A stretch of DNA of 64,000 bases, taken from NCBI RefSeq assembly GCF_011045025.1, contig NZ_JAAKZX010000016.1, positions 1-64,000 on the forward strand, read 5' to 3'. The notes below the pieces were generated by a model. That model searched no databases. It was not told the origin of the DNA and saw only the letters and a program-made list of their open reading frames with translations. Of this stretch, positions 27,277 through 37,100 are shown piece after piece. The first letter of the stretch is position 1. Each line of letters starts with the position of its first letter. The position numbers were made by a program, and so were the translations under genes. The DNA is from Streptomyces ureilyticus (GTDB lineage Bacteria > Actinomycetota > Actinomycetes > Streptomycetales > Streptomycetaceae).

Positions 27277-28178
27277 AGTCCGACCTTTCGGTAGCGGCGC
27301 ATCAGGAGGCCGTAGCAGCCGGCGATGAGGCCCAGGACGACGAGGAGATAGACGACGCCCTCACCGCTCGACGGGCCAACTTCTCCGGGGAAGGAGGATG
27401 TGGCTCCGAGGAAGGCGGTCTGTACTCCGTCGATGAGCGTGATGGGCGAGAAGAGGCCGAGCCAGGCGATCGCGTCGGTGCTGTTCTGGTCGAATGCGAT
27501 GGCCTGGACGGTGGACACCGCCCCGTAGGAGATGGTCAGCGTGGCGATGACGGCCGCGATGCCGAAGCCGCGGCGCGGAGTGACCGCCGAGATGACCAGG
27601 CCGATACCGGCGAAGAGCAGTGAGAGCAGTGCCACGGAGAGGAGCCCTTGGGCGAAACCCTTGGTCTGGTCCGCGAAGTCGAGTTTGGCCAGCAGTGCGC
27701 CCACATAGAGCACGACCAGGGGTGCGGCGGTGAGGATGAACATCGCCGAGGCCAGCGACGCGTACTTGGCGCGCACGTAGTCGGCGGTCTCGATGGGGCG
27801 CGAGAAGTACAGCGGCACGGTCTTGAAGCGCAGGTCGCGCGACACGGACTGCGGTGCCTGCGAGGCCACGTACAGGCCGATGACCGCCTGGAGGAAGATC
27901 GCGTACTGCGTGTAGTCGACCGGCAGGTCCTTCGCCTTGGTGGCGACCGCGACGGCCACCATGATGGCGGCGGGCACGCACATCACCACGAAGAGCAGCA
28001 TCGGCAGCACCTTGGACTTCACCGAGCGGCCGAGGCCGTACGCGCCGCGCAGGGACTGCGAGTAGAGCGAGCGGCGGGCGTAGGCGCGGCCCAGGCGTGG
28101 GCCGTCGTAGTTGCGGTAGCCGATGTTGTGGATCCGGGTCTGCTCCCCGGTCCGGGCCGGGCTCTGCTCAACCGCCAT
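27273..28178 (-). CDS. ABC-2 type transporter permease
   Basis: 301 residues. An N-terminal conserved segment (RIHNIGYRNYDGPRLGRAYARRSLY) of the actinobacterial ABC-2 permease family is followed by six or seven helices. ATG 28178 (MAVEQSPART) overlaps the end of the upstream ATPase by eleven bases. The two ATPase-permease pairs in one operon could form two exporters or one mixed complex. Confidence 0.87.
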   Translation of the reverse strand: MAVEQSPARTGEQTRIHNIGYRNYDGPRLGRAYARRSLYSQSLRGAYGLGRSVKSKVLPMLLFVVMCVPAAIMVAVAVATKAKDLPVDYTQYAIFLQAVIGLYVASQAPQSVSRDLRFKTVPLYFSRPIETADYVRAKYASLASAMFILTAAPLVVLYVGALLAKLDFADQTKGFAQGLLSVALLSLLFAGIGLVISAVTPRRGFGIAAVIATLTISYGAVSTVQAIAFDQNSTDAIAWLGLFSPITLIDGVQTAFLGATSSFPGEVGPSSGEGVVYLLVVLGLIAGCYGLLMRRYRKVGL

Positions 28179-29148
28179 GGCCGACCGCCTCCTTCCGCTC
28201 TTCGTCCCGCGCGTCGTCGGCGTCCTTGAAGACCTCCGAGATGTGGTGCCTGCGCTGTTCCATACGGACCAGGCCGAGGCCGAGGTCGGCGACGATGTCG
28301 CGCACGAGGTCGTACGTCTCCTCGCCGTCCGCCGTGAGGAGCAGGATGTGGCCGGCGCCCGGCAGTCCGCTGCCGTCGTGGGTGTCGATCCCGCGCGCGT
28401 GCAGCACCTCGCGCACCGCACGGGTGCCGTCCGGGTGGTCGTCGGTGTCAGTGACCTCGATCGCGAGGGTCGTCGTGGTCTGGGTGAAATCCGTGGTGGA
28501 GCTGGACCGCAGGAGCTTGCCGCCGTCGATGACGACGACGTGGTCGCAGGTTCGCTCCAGCTCGCCCAGCAGGTGGGAGGTGACCAGGACCGAGATACCG
28601 AAGTCGGTGTGGATGCGGCGGATCAGGCCGAGCATCTCGTCGCGGCCGACCGGGTCGAGGCCGTTGGTCGGCTCGTCGAGGAAGACCAGCTGGGGGTCGT
28701 GGACGAGGGCCTGCGCGAGCTTCACGCGCTGCTTCATGCCGGTCGAGTAGCCGCCGATGGGGCGGTAGCGCTCCTCGTAGAGGCCGACGTGGCGCAGCGT
28801 GTCCGCGGTGCGCTCGCGGGCTGCCGCCGGGGGCAGGCCGGACATGCGCGCCATGTGGACGACGAACTCGGTGGCCGAGACATCGGGCGGCAGGCAGTCG
28901 TGCTCGGGCATGTATCCGACCCGCTCACGGATGTCGCCGCCCTTGGTGGCGACATCGAGGCCGAGCACTTCGGCGCGGCCCTCGGTGGCGGGGGACAGAC
29001 CCAGCAGGATCTTGATCAGTGTGGACTTGCCGGCTCCGTTGGCTCCGACGAGTCCCGTCACACCGGGCCCGACGTCCACGGAGAGCCGGTCAAGCGCGGT
29101 TACCCTCGGGAACCGCTTGCTCAGGCTTTCGGTCGCGATCACAGTCAC
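28168..29148 (-). CDS. ABC transporter ATP-binding protein
   Basis: 326 residues. Walker A is GANGAGKS, the signature YSTGMKQRV, Walker B LVFLDEPTNGLDP and the switch His in VTSHLLGELERTCDH. First gene of the four-gene ABC operon. I use GTG 29148 (VTVIATESLSKRF); longer versions reach 29211 but the extra residues do not look conserved. Three phased DnaA boxes and a 14-bp palindrome lie in the 267 bases upstream. Confidence 0.88.
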   Translation of the reverse strand: MTVIATESLSKRFPRVTALDRLSVDVGPGVTGLVGANGAGKSTLIKILLGLSPATEGRAEVLGLDVATKGGDIRERVGYMPEHDCLPPDVSATEFVVHMARMSGLPPAAARERTADTLRHVGLYEERYRPIGGYSTGMKQRVKLAQALVHDPQLVFLDEPTNGLDPVGRDEMLGLIRRIHTDFGISVLVTSHLLGELERTCDHVVVIDGGKLLRSSSTTDFTQTTTTLAIEVTDTDDHPDGTRAVREVLHARGIDTHDGSGLPGAGHILLLTADGEETYDLVRDIVADLGLGLVRMEQRRHHISEVFKDADDARDEERKEAVGHGG

Positions 29149-29220
29149 GATTCGAAGGTAGTGGCGCAGGCCACAGCAGGACGTCACCCCAGGGAGCTGT
29201 ATCGGCGTCACTCTCCGGTA

Positions 29221-29234
29221 TTACGGGCCCGTAA
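29221..29234. promoter_or_regulatory. Perfect 14-bp palindrome upstream of the ABC operon
   Basis: TTACGGGCCCGTAA, 73 bases upstream of the ABC operon start. Its position fits an operator for that operon or for the divergent hydrolase-SDR gene. The binding regulator is unknown. Confidence 0.4.
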
Positions 29235-29266
29235 GGGTCCCCCTGAGGTCGAACAACCCACGGCAG

Positions 29267-29311
29267 TTGTCCACCTCCGGCTGGTTGTCCACATCGGGCG
29301 AGTTGTCCACA
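29267..29311. other. Three direct DnaA boxes at exact 18-bp spacing
   Basis: TTGTCCACC at 29267, TTGTCCACA at 29285 and TTGTCCACA at 29303, all in the same orientation and 18 bp apart. Two are perfect Streptomyces DnaA boxes. They lie between divergent promoters (ABC operon and hydrolase-SDR). Confidence 0.75.
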
Positions 29312-29415
29312 GGCCCCGCACCTGCCTGTTGACGCGGCTTCCAACAATTGGAACATTCGACAGGGCCCGGCACGCAACCGCTGACGGGCCTGATCGGCCT
29401 GTGTAAAGGGGGCGC

Positions 29416-31221
29416 GTGAGCAAGCGAGGCCGTATGGGCACGGGGGATCGCATGACAGGCGAAGGTCTACTCAAGGGCGCGCGCGAGCGCTGGGTGCGGA
29501 CGGGCAGGGTCGAGTTGTGTGTCGCCGAACTGGGCGACCCCTCGCAGCCGACCGTCCTGCTCGTCCACGGCTACCCGGACACCAAGGAGGTGTGGTCCGA
29601 GATCGCTCCACGCCTCGCCGAACGCGGATTCCACGTGGTGATGTACGACGTCCGGGGCCACGGCAGATCGACCGCCCCGCAACCGCTGCGCGGCGGGTTC
29701 ACGCTGGAGAAGCTGACGGACGACTTCCTGGCGGTCGCTGACGCGGTCAGCCCCGACCGGCCGGTGCATCTGATCGGGCACGACTGGGGCTCGGGCCAGG
29801 GCTGGGAGTTCGCCACCGTCGGGCGCACCGAAGGGCGGATCGCCTCCTTCACATCGATGTCCGGCCCCTCCCTGGACCACCTCGGGCACTGGATCAAGAA
29901 GCGCACGACCCGCCCGACCCCGCGCAGACTCGGTCAACTCCTCGGCCAGGGAGCCAAGTCCTGGTACATCTACGCCCTGCACATCCCCGTCCTGCCCGAA
30001 CTCGTCTGCCGCGGCCCGCTCGGCAAGCAGTGGCCGAAGATCCTTCGGCGAGTCGAGAAGATCCCCACGGACGAGTACCCGACCGCCTCCCTGCCCTCGG
30101 ACGCGGCACACGGCGTATGGCTGTACCGGGACAACGTACGGAGGCGGCTGCGCAACCCGCGCCCGGACGCGTACGCACACGTGCCCGTGCAGCTCATCAC
30201 GCCCCTGGATGACGCCTTTCTGTCCCAGCGGCTCTACGACGACCTGGAGCATTGGGCCCCGCGGCTGGTCCGCCGCACACTCCCGGCCAAGCACTGGATC
30301 CCGCGCACCCGGCCGGATCAACTGGCCGCATGGATCACCGAGTTCGTTACCTCGGCCGAGAAGGGAAGACCCGCACCGGTGGCGACCGTCAAGTACTCGG
30401 ACCGTTTCGGCGGGCAGCTCGTGCTGGTCACCGGAGCCGGCAGCGGCATCGGGCGGGCGACCGCCCTGGCATTCGCCGAGGCCGGCGCACGCGTCGTGGC
30501 CGTCGACCGGGACGCGGAGAGCGCGGCCCGCACCGCGGAGCTGTCCCGTCAGGGCGGAGCCCCCGAAGCGTGGGCCGAGGCAGTCGATGTCGCTGACGAA
30601 CAGGCCATGGAGAAGTTCGCCGACAAGGTCGCCGCCGAGTACGGAGTGGTCGACGTACTGGTGAACAACGCCGGGATCGGACTCGCCGGCTCCTTCTTCG
30701 ACACCACCACGGAGGACTGGAAGAAGCTCCTCGACGTCAACCTGTGGGGCGTGATCCACGGCTGCCGGCTCTTCGGCAGGCAGATGGTCGAGCGCGGACA
30801 GGGCGGCCATATCGTCAACACCGCGTCGGCGGCGGCGTATCTGCCCTCGAAGGCGCTGCCCGCCTACAGCACCTCCAAGGCTGCGGTGCTGATGCTCAGC
30901 GAATGCCTGCGCGCGGAGCTGGCGGGCCAGGGCATCGGCGTCTCGGCGATCTGCCCCGGCTTCGTCAACACCAACATCACCTCGACCGCGCACTTCGCGG
31001 GCGTCGACGCCGAGGAGGAGAAGCGGCGCCGGAAGAAGGCCGCGCGGCTGTACGGGCTGCGCAATTACGCACCGGAGAAGGTGGCGGACGCCGTCCTGCG
31101 CGCGGTCGTCCGCAATCAGTCCGTGGTGCCTGTGACTCCCGAGGCCCGAGGGGCCCACCTCATGGCCCGCTTCGCACCCAGGGCACTGCGCGCGATCGGA
31201 CGGATGGAGCCACCGCTGTGA
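29416..31221 (+). CDS. Alpha/beta hydrolase - SDR fusion (EphD-like)
   Basis: 601 residues. Residues about 25-310 form an alpha/beta hydrolase of the epoxide hydrolase type: oxyanion HGYPD, nucleophile Asp in GHDWGSGQG, and the acid/His in the DD.../KHW region. Residues about 325-590 form a short-chain dehydrogenase: TGAGSGIG cofactor site, VNNAG, Ser in NTASAAAY and YSTSK. The same fusion is known as EphD in mycobacteria, where it acts on epoxy-mycolates; Streptomyces lack mycolates, so the substrate is open. The GTG start has AAAGGGGG upstream; an in-frame ATG at 29452 is possible. Confidence 0.87.
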   Translation: MSKRGRMGTGDRMTGEGLLKGARERWVRTGRVELCVAELGDPSQPTVLLVHGYPDTKEVWSEIAPRLAERGFHVVMYDVRGHGRSTAPQPLRGGFTLEKLTDDFLAVADAVSPDRPVHLIGHDWGSGQGWEFATVGRTEGRIASFTSMSGPSLDHLGHWIKKRTTRPTPRRLGQLLGQGAKSWYIYALHIPVLPELVCRGPLGKQWPKILRRVEKIPTDEYPTASLPSDAAHGVWLYRDNVRRRLRNPRPDAYAHVPVQLITPLDDAFLSQRLYDDLEHWAPRLVRRTLPAKHWIPRTRPDQLAAWITEFVTSAEKGRPAPVATVKYSDRFGGQLVLVTGAGSGIGRATALAFAEAGARVVAVDRDAESAARTAELSRQGGAPEAWAEAVDVADEQAMEKFADKVAAEYGVVDVLVNNAGIGLAGSFFDTTTEDWKKLLDVNLWGVIHGCRLFGRQMVERGQGGHIVNTASAAAYLPSKALPAYSTSKAAVLMLSECLRAELAGQGIGVSAICPGFVNTNITSTAHFAGVDAEEEKRRRKKAARLYGLRNYAPEKVADAVLRAVVRNQSVVPVTPEARGAHLMARFAPRALRAIGRMEPPL

Positions 31222-31257
31222 GGAGATGGCTGAGGAAACACGGAAAGCGACGGAGAG

Positions 31258-31312
31258 TTGTCCACAGGTAACGTCAACTTGTCCTGTGGATAACGCACTT
31301 GGCTGTGGATCA
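31258..31312. other. DnaA-box cluster between hydrolase-SDR and kptA
   Basis: A perfect TTGTCCACA at 31258-31266, a reversed TGTGGATAA at 31285-31293 (one mismatch) and a reversed TGTGGATCA at 31304-31312 (two mismatches), in a 147-base gap. It is the third such cluster within 9 kb. Confidence 0.65.
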
Positions 31313-31368
31313 AACCTCCGCGCCCAAATAAAATGCGTGATCAGCGTCTCGCCAGGCACTCTGGCGCC

Positions 31369-31992
31369 ATGAACGAATCCGAGACCGATGGCGAGATCGG
31401 AGCGGAGATCGATTCCGGGACCGACTCCGCGATCCATTTCGAGATAGATGAACGCCGCACCGTGAAGGTGTCGAAGTACCTCTCAAAACACCTGCGGCAT
31501 CAGCCCGACCGGATCGGGCTCACGCTAGACGAAGGCGGCTGGGTCGAGATCGAGACGTTGATGGCCGCGGCGTCAGCCCACGGCTTCCGGTTCACGCGGG
31601 CCGAGCTCGACCACGTGGTGGCCACCAACGACAAGCGGCGCTTCGCGATCGAGGGCAACCGGATCCGCGCCAGCCAGGGCCACTCCGTCGAGGTGGACCT
31701 CGGTCTGTCCCCGGCGACGCCGCCCGCATACCTCTACCACGGGACCGTCGCCCGCAACCTGGACGCGATCCGCGCCGAGGGCCTTAGGCCCATGAACCGG
31801 CACGACGTGCACCTCTCTCCGGATCGCGAGACCGCGACCCGCGTCGGTGCCCGCCGCGGTCGTCCCGTCGTGCTCTCCGTGGACGCCGCCGCCATGCACC
31901 GCGACGGCCACATCTTCCGGGTCAGCGCCAACGGCGTCTGGCTCACGACCGTCGTTCCCCCGCGCTACCTGCGGTTTCCCGAGCGGCACTGA
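31369..31992 (+). CDS. kptA: RNA 2'-phosphotransferase, KptA/Tpt1 family
   Basis: 207 residues. Signature segments are VSKYLSKHLRHQPDRIGLTLDEGGWV, KRRFAIEGNRIRASQGHS, YHGT and the DVHLSPD region. The family transfers an internal RNA 2'-phosphate to NAD, giving ADP-ribose cyclic phosphate. Bacteria lack the eukaryotic tRNA splicing that creates the substrate, so its role may be RNA repair. ATG 31369 is my choice; an ATG at 31333 and a GTG at the conserved core are alternatives, and the acidic first 30 residues are not conserved in the family. Confidence 0.88.
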   Translation: MNESETDGEIGAEIDSGTDSAIHFEIDERRTVKVSKYLSKHLRHQPDRIGLTLDEGGWVEIETLMAAASAHGFRFTRAELDHVVATNDKRRFAIEGNRIRASQGHSVEVDLGLSPATPPAYLYHGTVARNLDAIRAEGLRPMNRHDVHLSPDRETATRVGARRGRPVVLSVDAAAMHRDGHIFRVSANGVWLTTVVPPRYLRFPERH

Positions 31993-32080
31993 ACTGCCGC
32001 ATCGGCAGGCCCCTGGCGGCGTGGGCCCGTATGTGCGGTCCGTCGCACGGTCGTGCGGGCATCTGCGGGACAATGACGGC

Positions 32081-32947
32081 GTGACCTCAGCGACCCGCCG
32101 GCCCCAGACTCCGGCCTCCACCGTTCCACCCCGGCTGATCGCAACGGATCTGGACGGCACCCTCCTGCGCGACGACCACTCCGTCTCGCAGCGCACGGTC
32201 GCCGCTCTGGCCGCCGCCGAGGAGGCCGGCATCGAGGTCTTCTTCGTGACCGGCCGCCCCGCCCGCTGGATGGATGTCGTCAGCGACCATGTCCACGGCC
32301 ACGGCCTCGCCATCTGCGGGAACGGCGCCGCCGTGGTCGACCTGCACGGCGGCGCCGGCAACCACCGCTTCGTCAAGATCCGGGAGTTGGCACGGGAGAA
32401 CGCGCTCGATGCCGTACGGCTCCTTCGTGAGGCCGCGCCGGGAACGGTGTTCGCCATCGAGCAGACGTACGGCTTCCACCAGGAGCCGTCGTACCCGAAG
32501 CTGCACATGGAGATCCCGGACAACCTCGCGCCCGCCGAGAAACTCCTGGCGCCGGACGGTCCCGGCGCCGACGAGCCGGTGCTCAAGATCCTCGCGTTCC
32601 ACCACGAGATCGCCCCGGACGACTTCCTGATGACCGCCCGCCTGGCCATCGGCGACCGCGCCAACGTGACCCGTTCCAGCCCCAGCGCACTGCTGGAGAT
32701 CAGCGGCCCCGGGGTCTCCAAGGCCAGCACGCTCGCGCTGTGCTGCGCCGAGCGCGGCATCTCGCACGAGGAGGTCGTCGCCTTCGGGGACATGCCGAAC
32801 GACGTGGAGATGCTCACTTGGGCAGGCACGTCGTACGCGATGGGCAACGCGCACCCCGACGTGATCGCCGCGGCCTCCGGACGCACGGTCGCCAACAACG
32901 AGGACGGGGTGGCGGTCGTGATCGAGTGGATGCTGGGTCTCTCCTAG
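32081..32947 (+). CDS. HAD superfamily (Cof-type) phosphatase
   Basis: 288 residues. Motif I is ATDLDGTLL, motif II FVTGR, the motif III Lys in GPGVSKASTLA and motif IV FGDMPNDVEML. It has a C2 cap as in YidA/Cof enzymes. It is a paralogue of the serS-coupled phosphatase at 24066. GTG 32081 is the first start that fits the family; the site upstream (GGGA) is weak. The substrate is unknown, probably a sugar phosphate or cofactor phosphate. Confidence 0.88.
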   Translation: MTSATRRPQTPASTVPPRLIATDLDGTLLRDDHSVSQRTVAALAAAEEAGIEVFFVTGRPARWMDVVSDHVHGHGLAICGNGAAVVDLHGGAGNHRFVKIRELARENALDAVRLLREAAPGTVFAIEQTYGFHQEPSYPKLHMEIPDNLAPAEKLLAPDGPGADEPVLKILAFHHEIAPDDFLMTARLAIGDRANVTRSSPSALLEISGPGVSKASTLALCCAERGISHEEVVAFGDMPNDVEMLTWAGTSYAMGNAHPDVIAAASGRTVANNEDGVAVVIEWMLGLS

Positions 32948-32969
32948 TCGAGAGAGGCCGACTCTCCCC

Positions 32970-34016
32970 CTAGAGCCGCGCCCCGCGCTCGGCCAGCCAC
33001 CGCACGGGATCGACACCCGAGCCGTGATACGGCGTCAGGCGCACCTCGAAGTGGAGATGCGGGCCGGTCGAGTTGCCGCTGGTGCCCGACTGGCCGATCC
33101 ACTGCCCGGTTGTCACCCGCTCCCCCTGGTCGACGGCGACCGTCGCGAGATGCGCGTACTGCGTGTAGTAGCCCCCGGCGTGCCGCACCACGGCCTCGAT
33201 GCCGAACGGGCCACCGCACGACACCTTGACCACGCGCCCCTTGCCCACCGACCGCACCGGCGTACCGATGTCCACCGCGAAGTCCTGCCCCGTGTGCCGG
33301 CTCGCCCAGTGCTCACCTCCGGTGCCGAAACCCGCGGAGAGTTTGTACGTCTCCAATGGCGCGACCCACGCCGCTGTGGAGCCCGTCTCCGGCTGGTCAA
33401 GCCGGACAGCGCCCCGGCACGCACCCGCCGCGACCGAGGCGTCAGCCTGCCCTTGAAGTGTCGACTGCGCCTTCTCGAGCCTCCGCTCGATGCCCTGCTT
33501 CATCTCGGCGAGCCGTACATTGCGCCGTTTCAGCGCCTGCCAGGCCTTCGCGGCCTTCGCCTCGTCGGCGGTGAGCCGTGCCTCGGCGCGGTGGCTCTTC
33601 GTAACGGCGTTGTTGACCGCCAGGTCCGCCTGCCACACGGCACGCTGACCACGCATCAACTCGTCGGGGCTGTCCGCGAGCAGCAACTGCGCGGTGTAGG
33701 AAAGCCCTCCACCGCTGCGGTACTGCTCGCGCGCCATCCGGCCGAGGTCCCCGTGCAGTACGGCGACGTTCCGCCGCTCCCGCGCGAGAAGCCGCTCAAG
33801 CCGCTGCGCATGGGCCCGCTGCACCTCGGCCTTCCTGCGCCCTGCCTCGTACCGCTGCGTCGTGGCGGACGCCTTCTCGAAGAGCCGTACCACCTCGGCG
33901 CTGAGGCCACCGGGATCGCCGGCGTCACCCTTGGCAGCCGTGGGTCCGGCCGCCAGAAGGGCCAGCGCGCACAGCAGCACCGGTACGAGCAGGGGGTGGC
34001 GGCGAGATGGGCGCAT
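32970..34016 (-). CDS. Secreted M23 metallopeptidase with coiled-coil domain
   Basis: 348 residues. A signal peptide (MRPSRRHPLLVPVLLCALALL, ending near AKG) is followed by a long coiled coil (about 35-200) and a LytM/M23 domain (about 235-345). Zinc ligands are the H and D in RHTGQDFAVD and the HLH in GPHLHFEV. The architecture matches EnvC/NlpD-like or endopeptidase proteins acting on peptidoglycan cross-links outside the cell. The frame opens further to ATG 34058; I chose 34016 for a normal signal peptide. Confidence 0.87.
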   Translation of the reverse strand: MRPSRRHPLLVPVLLCALALLAAGPTAAKGDAGDPGGLSAEVVRLFEKASATTQRYEAGRRKAEVQRAHAQRLERLLARERRNVAVLHGDLGRMAREQYRSGGGLSYTAQLLLADSPDELMRGQRAVWQADLAVNNAVTKSHRAEARLTADEAKAAKAWQALKRRNVRLAEMKQGIERRLEKAQSTLQGQADASVAAGACRGAVRLDQPETGSTAAWVAPLETYKLSAGFGTGGEHWASRHTGQDFAVDIGTPVRSVGKGRVVKVSCGGPFGIEAVVRHAGGYYTQYAHLATVAVDQGERVTTGQWIGQSGTSGNSTGPHLHFEVRLTPYHGSGVDPVRWLAERGARL

Positions 34017-34181
34017 GCAACGGATGGTGTCCTGCGCCGGAGCCGCGATCCTGTTCATGTCGTACGCCTGGGGGACCGAATGCCACGGACGGACCACTTC
34101 GCTGCTCCGAACAGCGGCCTGGTTCAGGGCACTTGAATGGCTCGTCAGCGGGGCGGCGCTTCGTGCGGCGGCTTCGCCGGC

Positions 34182-37100
34182 TCAACGAACCGCCGCCAGC
34201 AGCTCCGACGCCTCTTCCCGGCAGCGCATCTCCCGCAGCGGACCGTCCACGGCGGTCAGTTCCCCGTACGTGCCTCGCTGTACCACGCGCCCGTCCGCCA
34301 GCACGATCACCTCGTCCACGGCCTCCAGACCGGCCAGCCGGTGGGTGATCAGCAGTGTCGTGCGGCCCTCGGTCGCGGCGAGCAGATCTGCGGTCAGCGC
34401 GTCGGCCGTCGGAAGGTCGAGGTGCTCCGCGGGCTCGTCGAGGACGAGGACCGGGAAGTCGGCGAGCAGCGCACGGGCGAGCGCCAACCGCTGCCGCTGC
34501 CCACCGGACAGCCGCGCCCCGTGCTCGCCGATCAGCGTGTCGAGCCCCTCGGGCAGACCGTCGGCCCAGTCGAGCAGCCGGGCCCGCCCGAGCGCGTCTC
34601 GCACGTCTTCCTCGGTCGCGTCCTTCCGCGCGAGCAGCAGGTTCTCGCGCACCGAGCTGTCGAAGAGGTGCGCGTCCTGCGCACACAGCCCGACCAGGCG
34701 TCGTACGTCGTCACCGCCCAGGTCGTACGCGTCCACGCCGCCCAGCGTGTACGTTCCCGCGCCCGCGTCCAGGAACCGCAGCAGCACCTGCGCGAGGGTC
34801 GTCTTGCCGGAGCCGGAGGTCCCGACGACGGCGATCCTCTGCCCTCGTGCGAGCGTCAGGTCGAGCCCGGCCAGCGCGTCCCGGTCCTGCCCGTGGTGGC
34901 GGGCGGACAGTCCCTGGAGGACGAGCGGGAACGGCGACGCCGGTGCCTCTCGTGGCATCTCCGGTTCGCGTACAGGATCGGGGGCGTCCAAGACCTCGTA
35001 CACGCGCTCCGCGCTCTTGTGCACCCGCTGCCGGTACTGCACCGCGAGCGGCAGGCCCAGGACGGCCTCGAACGCGGCGAGCGGGGTGAGGACGACGACG
35101 GCCATCAGCACGCCGCTGAGGCGTCCGTCGGCGACTGCCTGGGCGCCGACGAGCGCGGTGACCGCCACGGTGAGCCCGGAGACGAGCGCGATGAGCCCGT
35201 CGCCGAGCGCGGTGGCGGTCGCGGTCCGCGACGCGATGCGGGTCAGCGCGGCATCGGCCCGCCGCACCTCGGCGGTGCGTGCGGGCAGTGCCCCGGCGAC
35301 CGTCAACTCGGCCGTCCCCGTGAGGAGATCGGCCACGCGGGTCGCGAGGACGCCGCGGGCGGGGGCCAGCCTGCGCTCCGCGCGGCGCGCGACGGCACCG
35401 GTCACCAGCGGGACGCCGGCTCCGGCGGCGAGCAGCCCGAGGGCGAGGGCGGCCCCGGCCTCGGGCAGCAGCCAGGCCGTGAACCCCACGGATGCGGCGG
35501 ACACGACGACCGCGGCGGATGCGGGCAGCAGCCAGCGCAGCCAGTAGTCCTGCAGCGCGTCGACGTCGGCGACCAGCCGCGAGAGCAGGTCACCGCGCCG
35601 TGCGGTGCGCAGCCCCGCGGGAGCGAGCCGCTCGAGCCGGCGGTACACGGCGACGCGGGTGTCGGCCAGCATCCGCAGCACGGCATCGTGCGACACCAGC
35701 CGCTCGGCGTACCGGAAGACGGCCCGCCCGATCCCGAACGCCCGCGTGGCCGTGACGGCGACCATCAGATACAGCACGGGAGGCTGCTGCGAGGCCCGCG
35801 AGATCAGCCACCCGGAGGTGGCCATCAGGCCCACGGCACTGCCGAGGGCGAGGCTGCCGAGCACGAGAGCGAGCGCGAGCCGACCGCGCCTGGGTCCGGC
35901 CATGGCGCGGACGCGGGCGAGGACGCCACCCCGTTCCTCAGTGGTGAGCGGCGGTTCGTCCTGGTCGGCCGTGGAGACTGCCACCGCTCCGGTGCGGCGC
36001 GCCTCCGTACCGCCGGCGTGCGTAGATCCGGCTCCCGCGTCGGGCACTGCGGACTCCAGCCGCACCACCCGATCCGCCACCCCCAGCAACGCCGGCCGAT
36101 GCACCACGAGCAGCACCGTCCGCGCCACCGCCAAGCGCCGGACAGCTTCTACGATCTCGGCCTCGGTCTCCCCGTCCAGCGAAGCCGTCGGCTCGTCGAG
36201 CAGCAGCACGGGCCGGTCCGCGAGGAAGGCCCGGGCCAGCGCGAGCCGTTGCCTCTGTCCCGCGGACAGCCCGGCCCCGTCCTCGCCGAGTACGGTCCGT
36301 ATCCCGTCGGGCAGCGCGTCCACAAACTCGAGCGCGCCCGCGTCACCCAGCGCCCTGGCCACCTCGGCGTCGTCCGCGTCCGGCCGAGCCAGCCGTACGT
36401 TCTCGGCGATGGACCCCGCGTACAGATGGGGCCGCTGCGGCACCCAGGCGACCTGCGAACGCCACTTGGCCATGTCGGCCTCGGCGAGGTCGACTCCCCC
36501 GACCCGCACCCGGCCCGACGTGGGCTTCACGAACCCGAGCAGCGCGTTCAGCAGCGTCGACTTGCCCGCGCCGCTGGGGCCGACGACCGCCACCGTCTCG
36601 CCGGTTTCGACCGTGAAGGACACATCCGATACGGCGTCGGACGACCGCTCCGAGTACCGGACCGTCACCTCGTCGAAGCGAATCCCGCCGGAGGCGGGCA
36701 CGATCGCGGTCCCGGAGTCCGGCACGGGCGTCTCCAGCACCGAGAAGATCTCCTCGGCGGCGGCCAACCCTTCCGCAGCCGCGTGATATTGCGCCCCCAC
36801 CTGCCGCATCGGCAGATACGCCTCGGGCGCGAGAACGAGGATGACCAGCCCCACGTACAGATCCATCTCGCCATGGACGAGCCGCATACCGATGGTCACC
36901 GCGACCAGGGCGACCGAGATCGTGGCGAGCAGTTCCAGTGCGAAGGACGAGATGAAGGCGATCCGCAGCGTCCGCATGGTCGCCCGTCGGTAGTCGCCGG
37001 TGATCCGCCGGATCGACTCGGCCTGCGCCTTCGCCCGCCCGAACACCTTGAGCGTGGGCAGGCCGGCGACCACGTCCAGGAAGTGCCCGGACAGCCGCGA

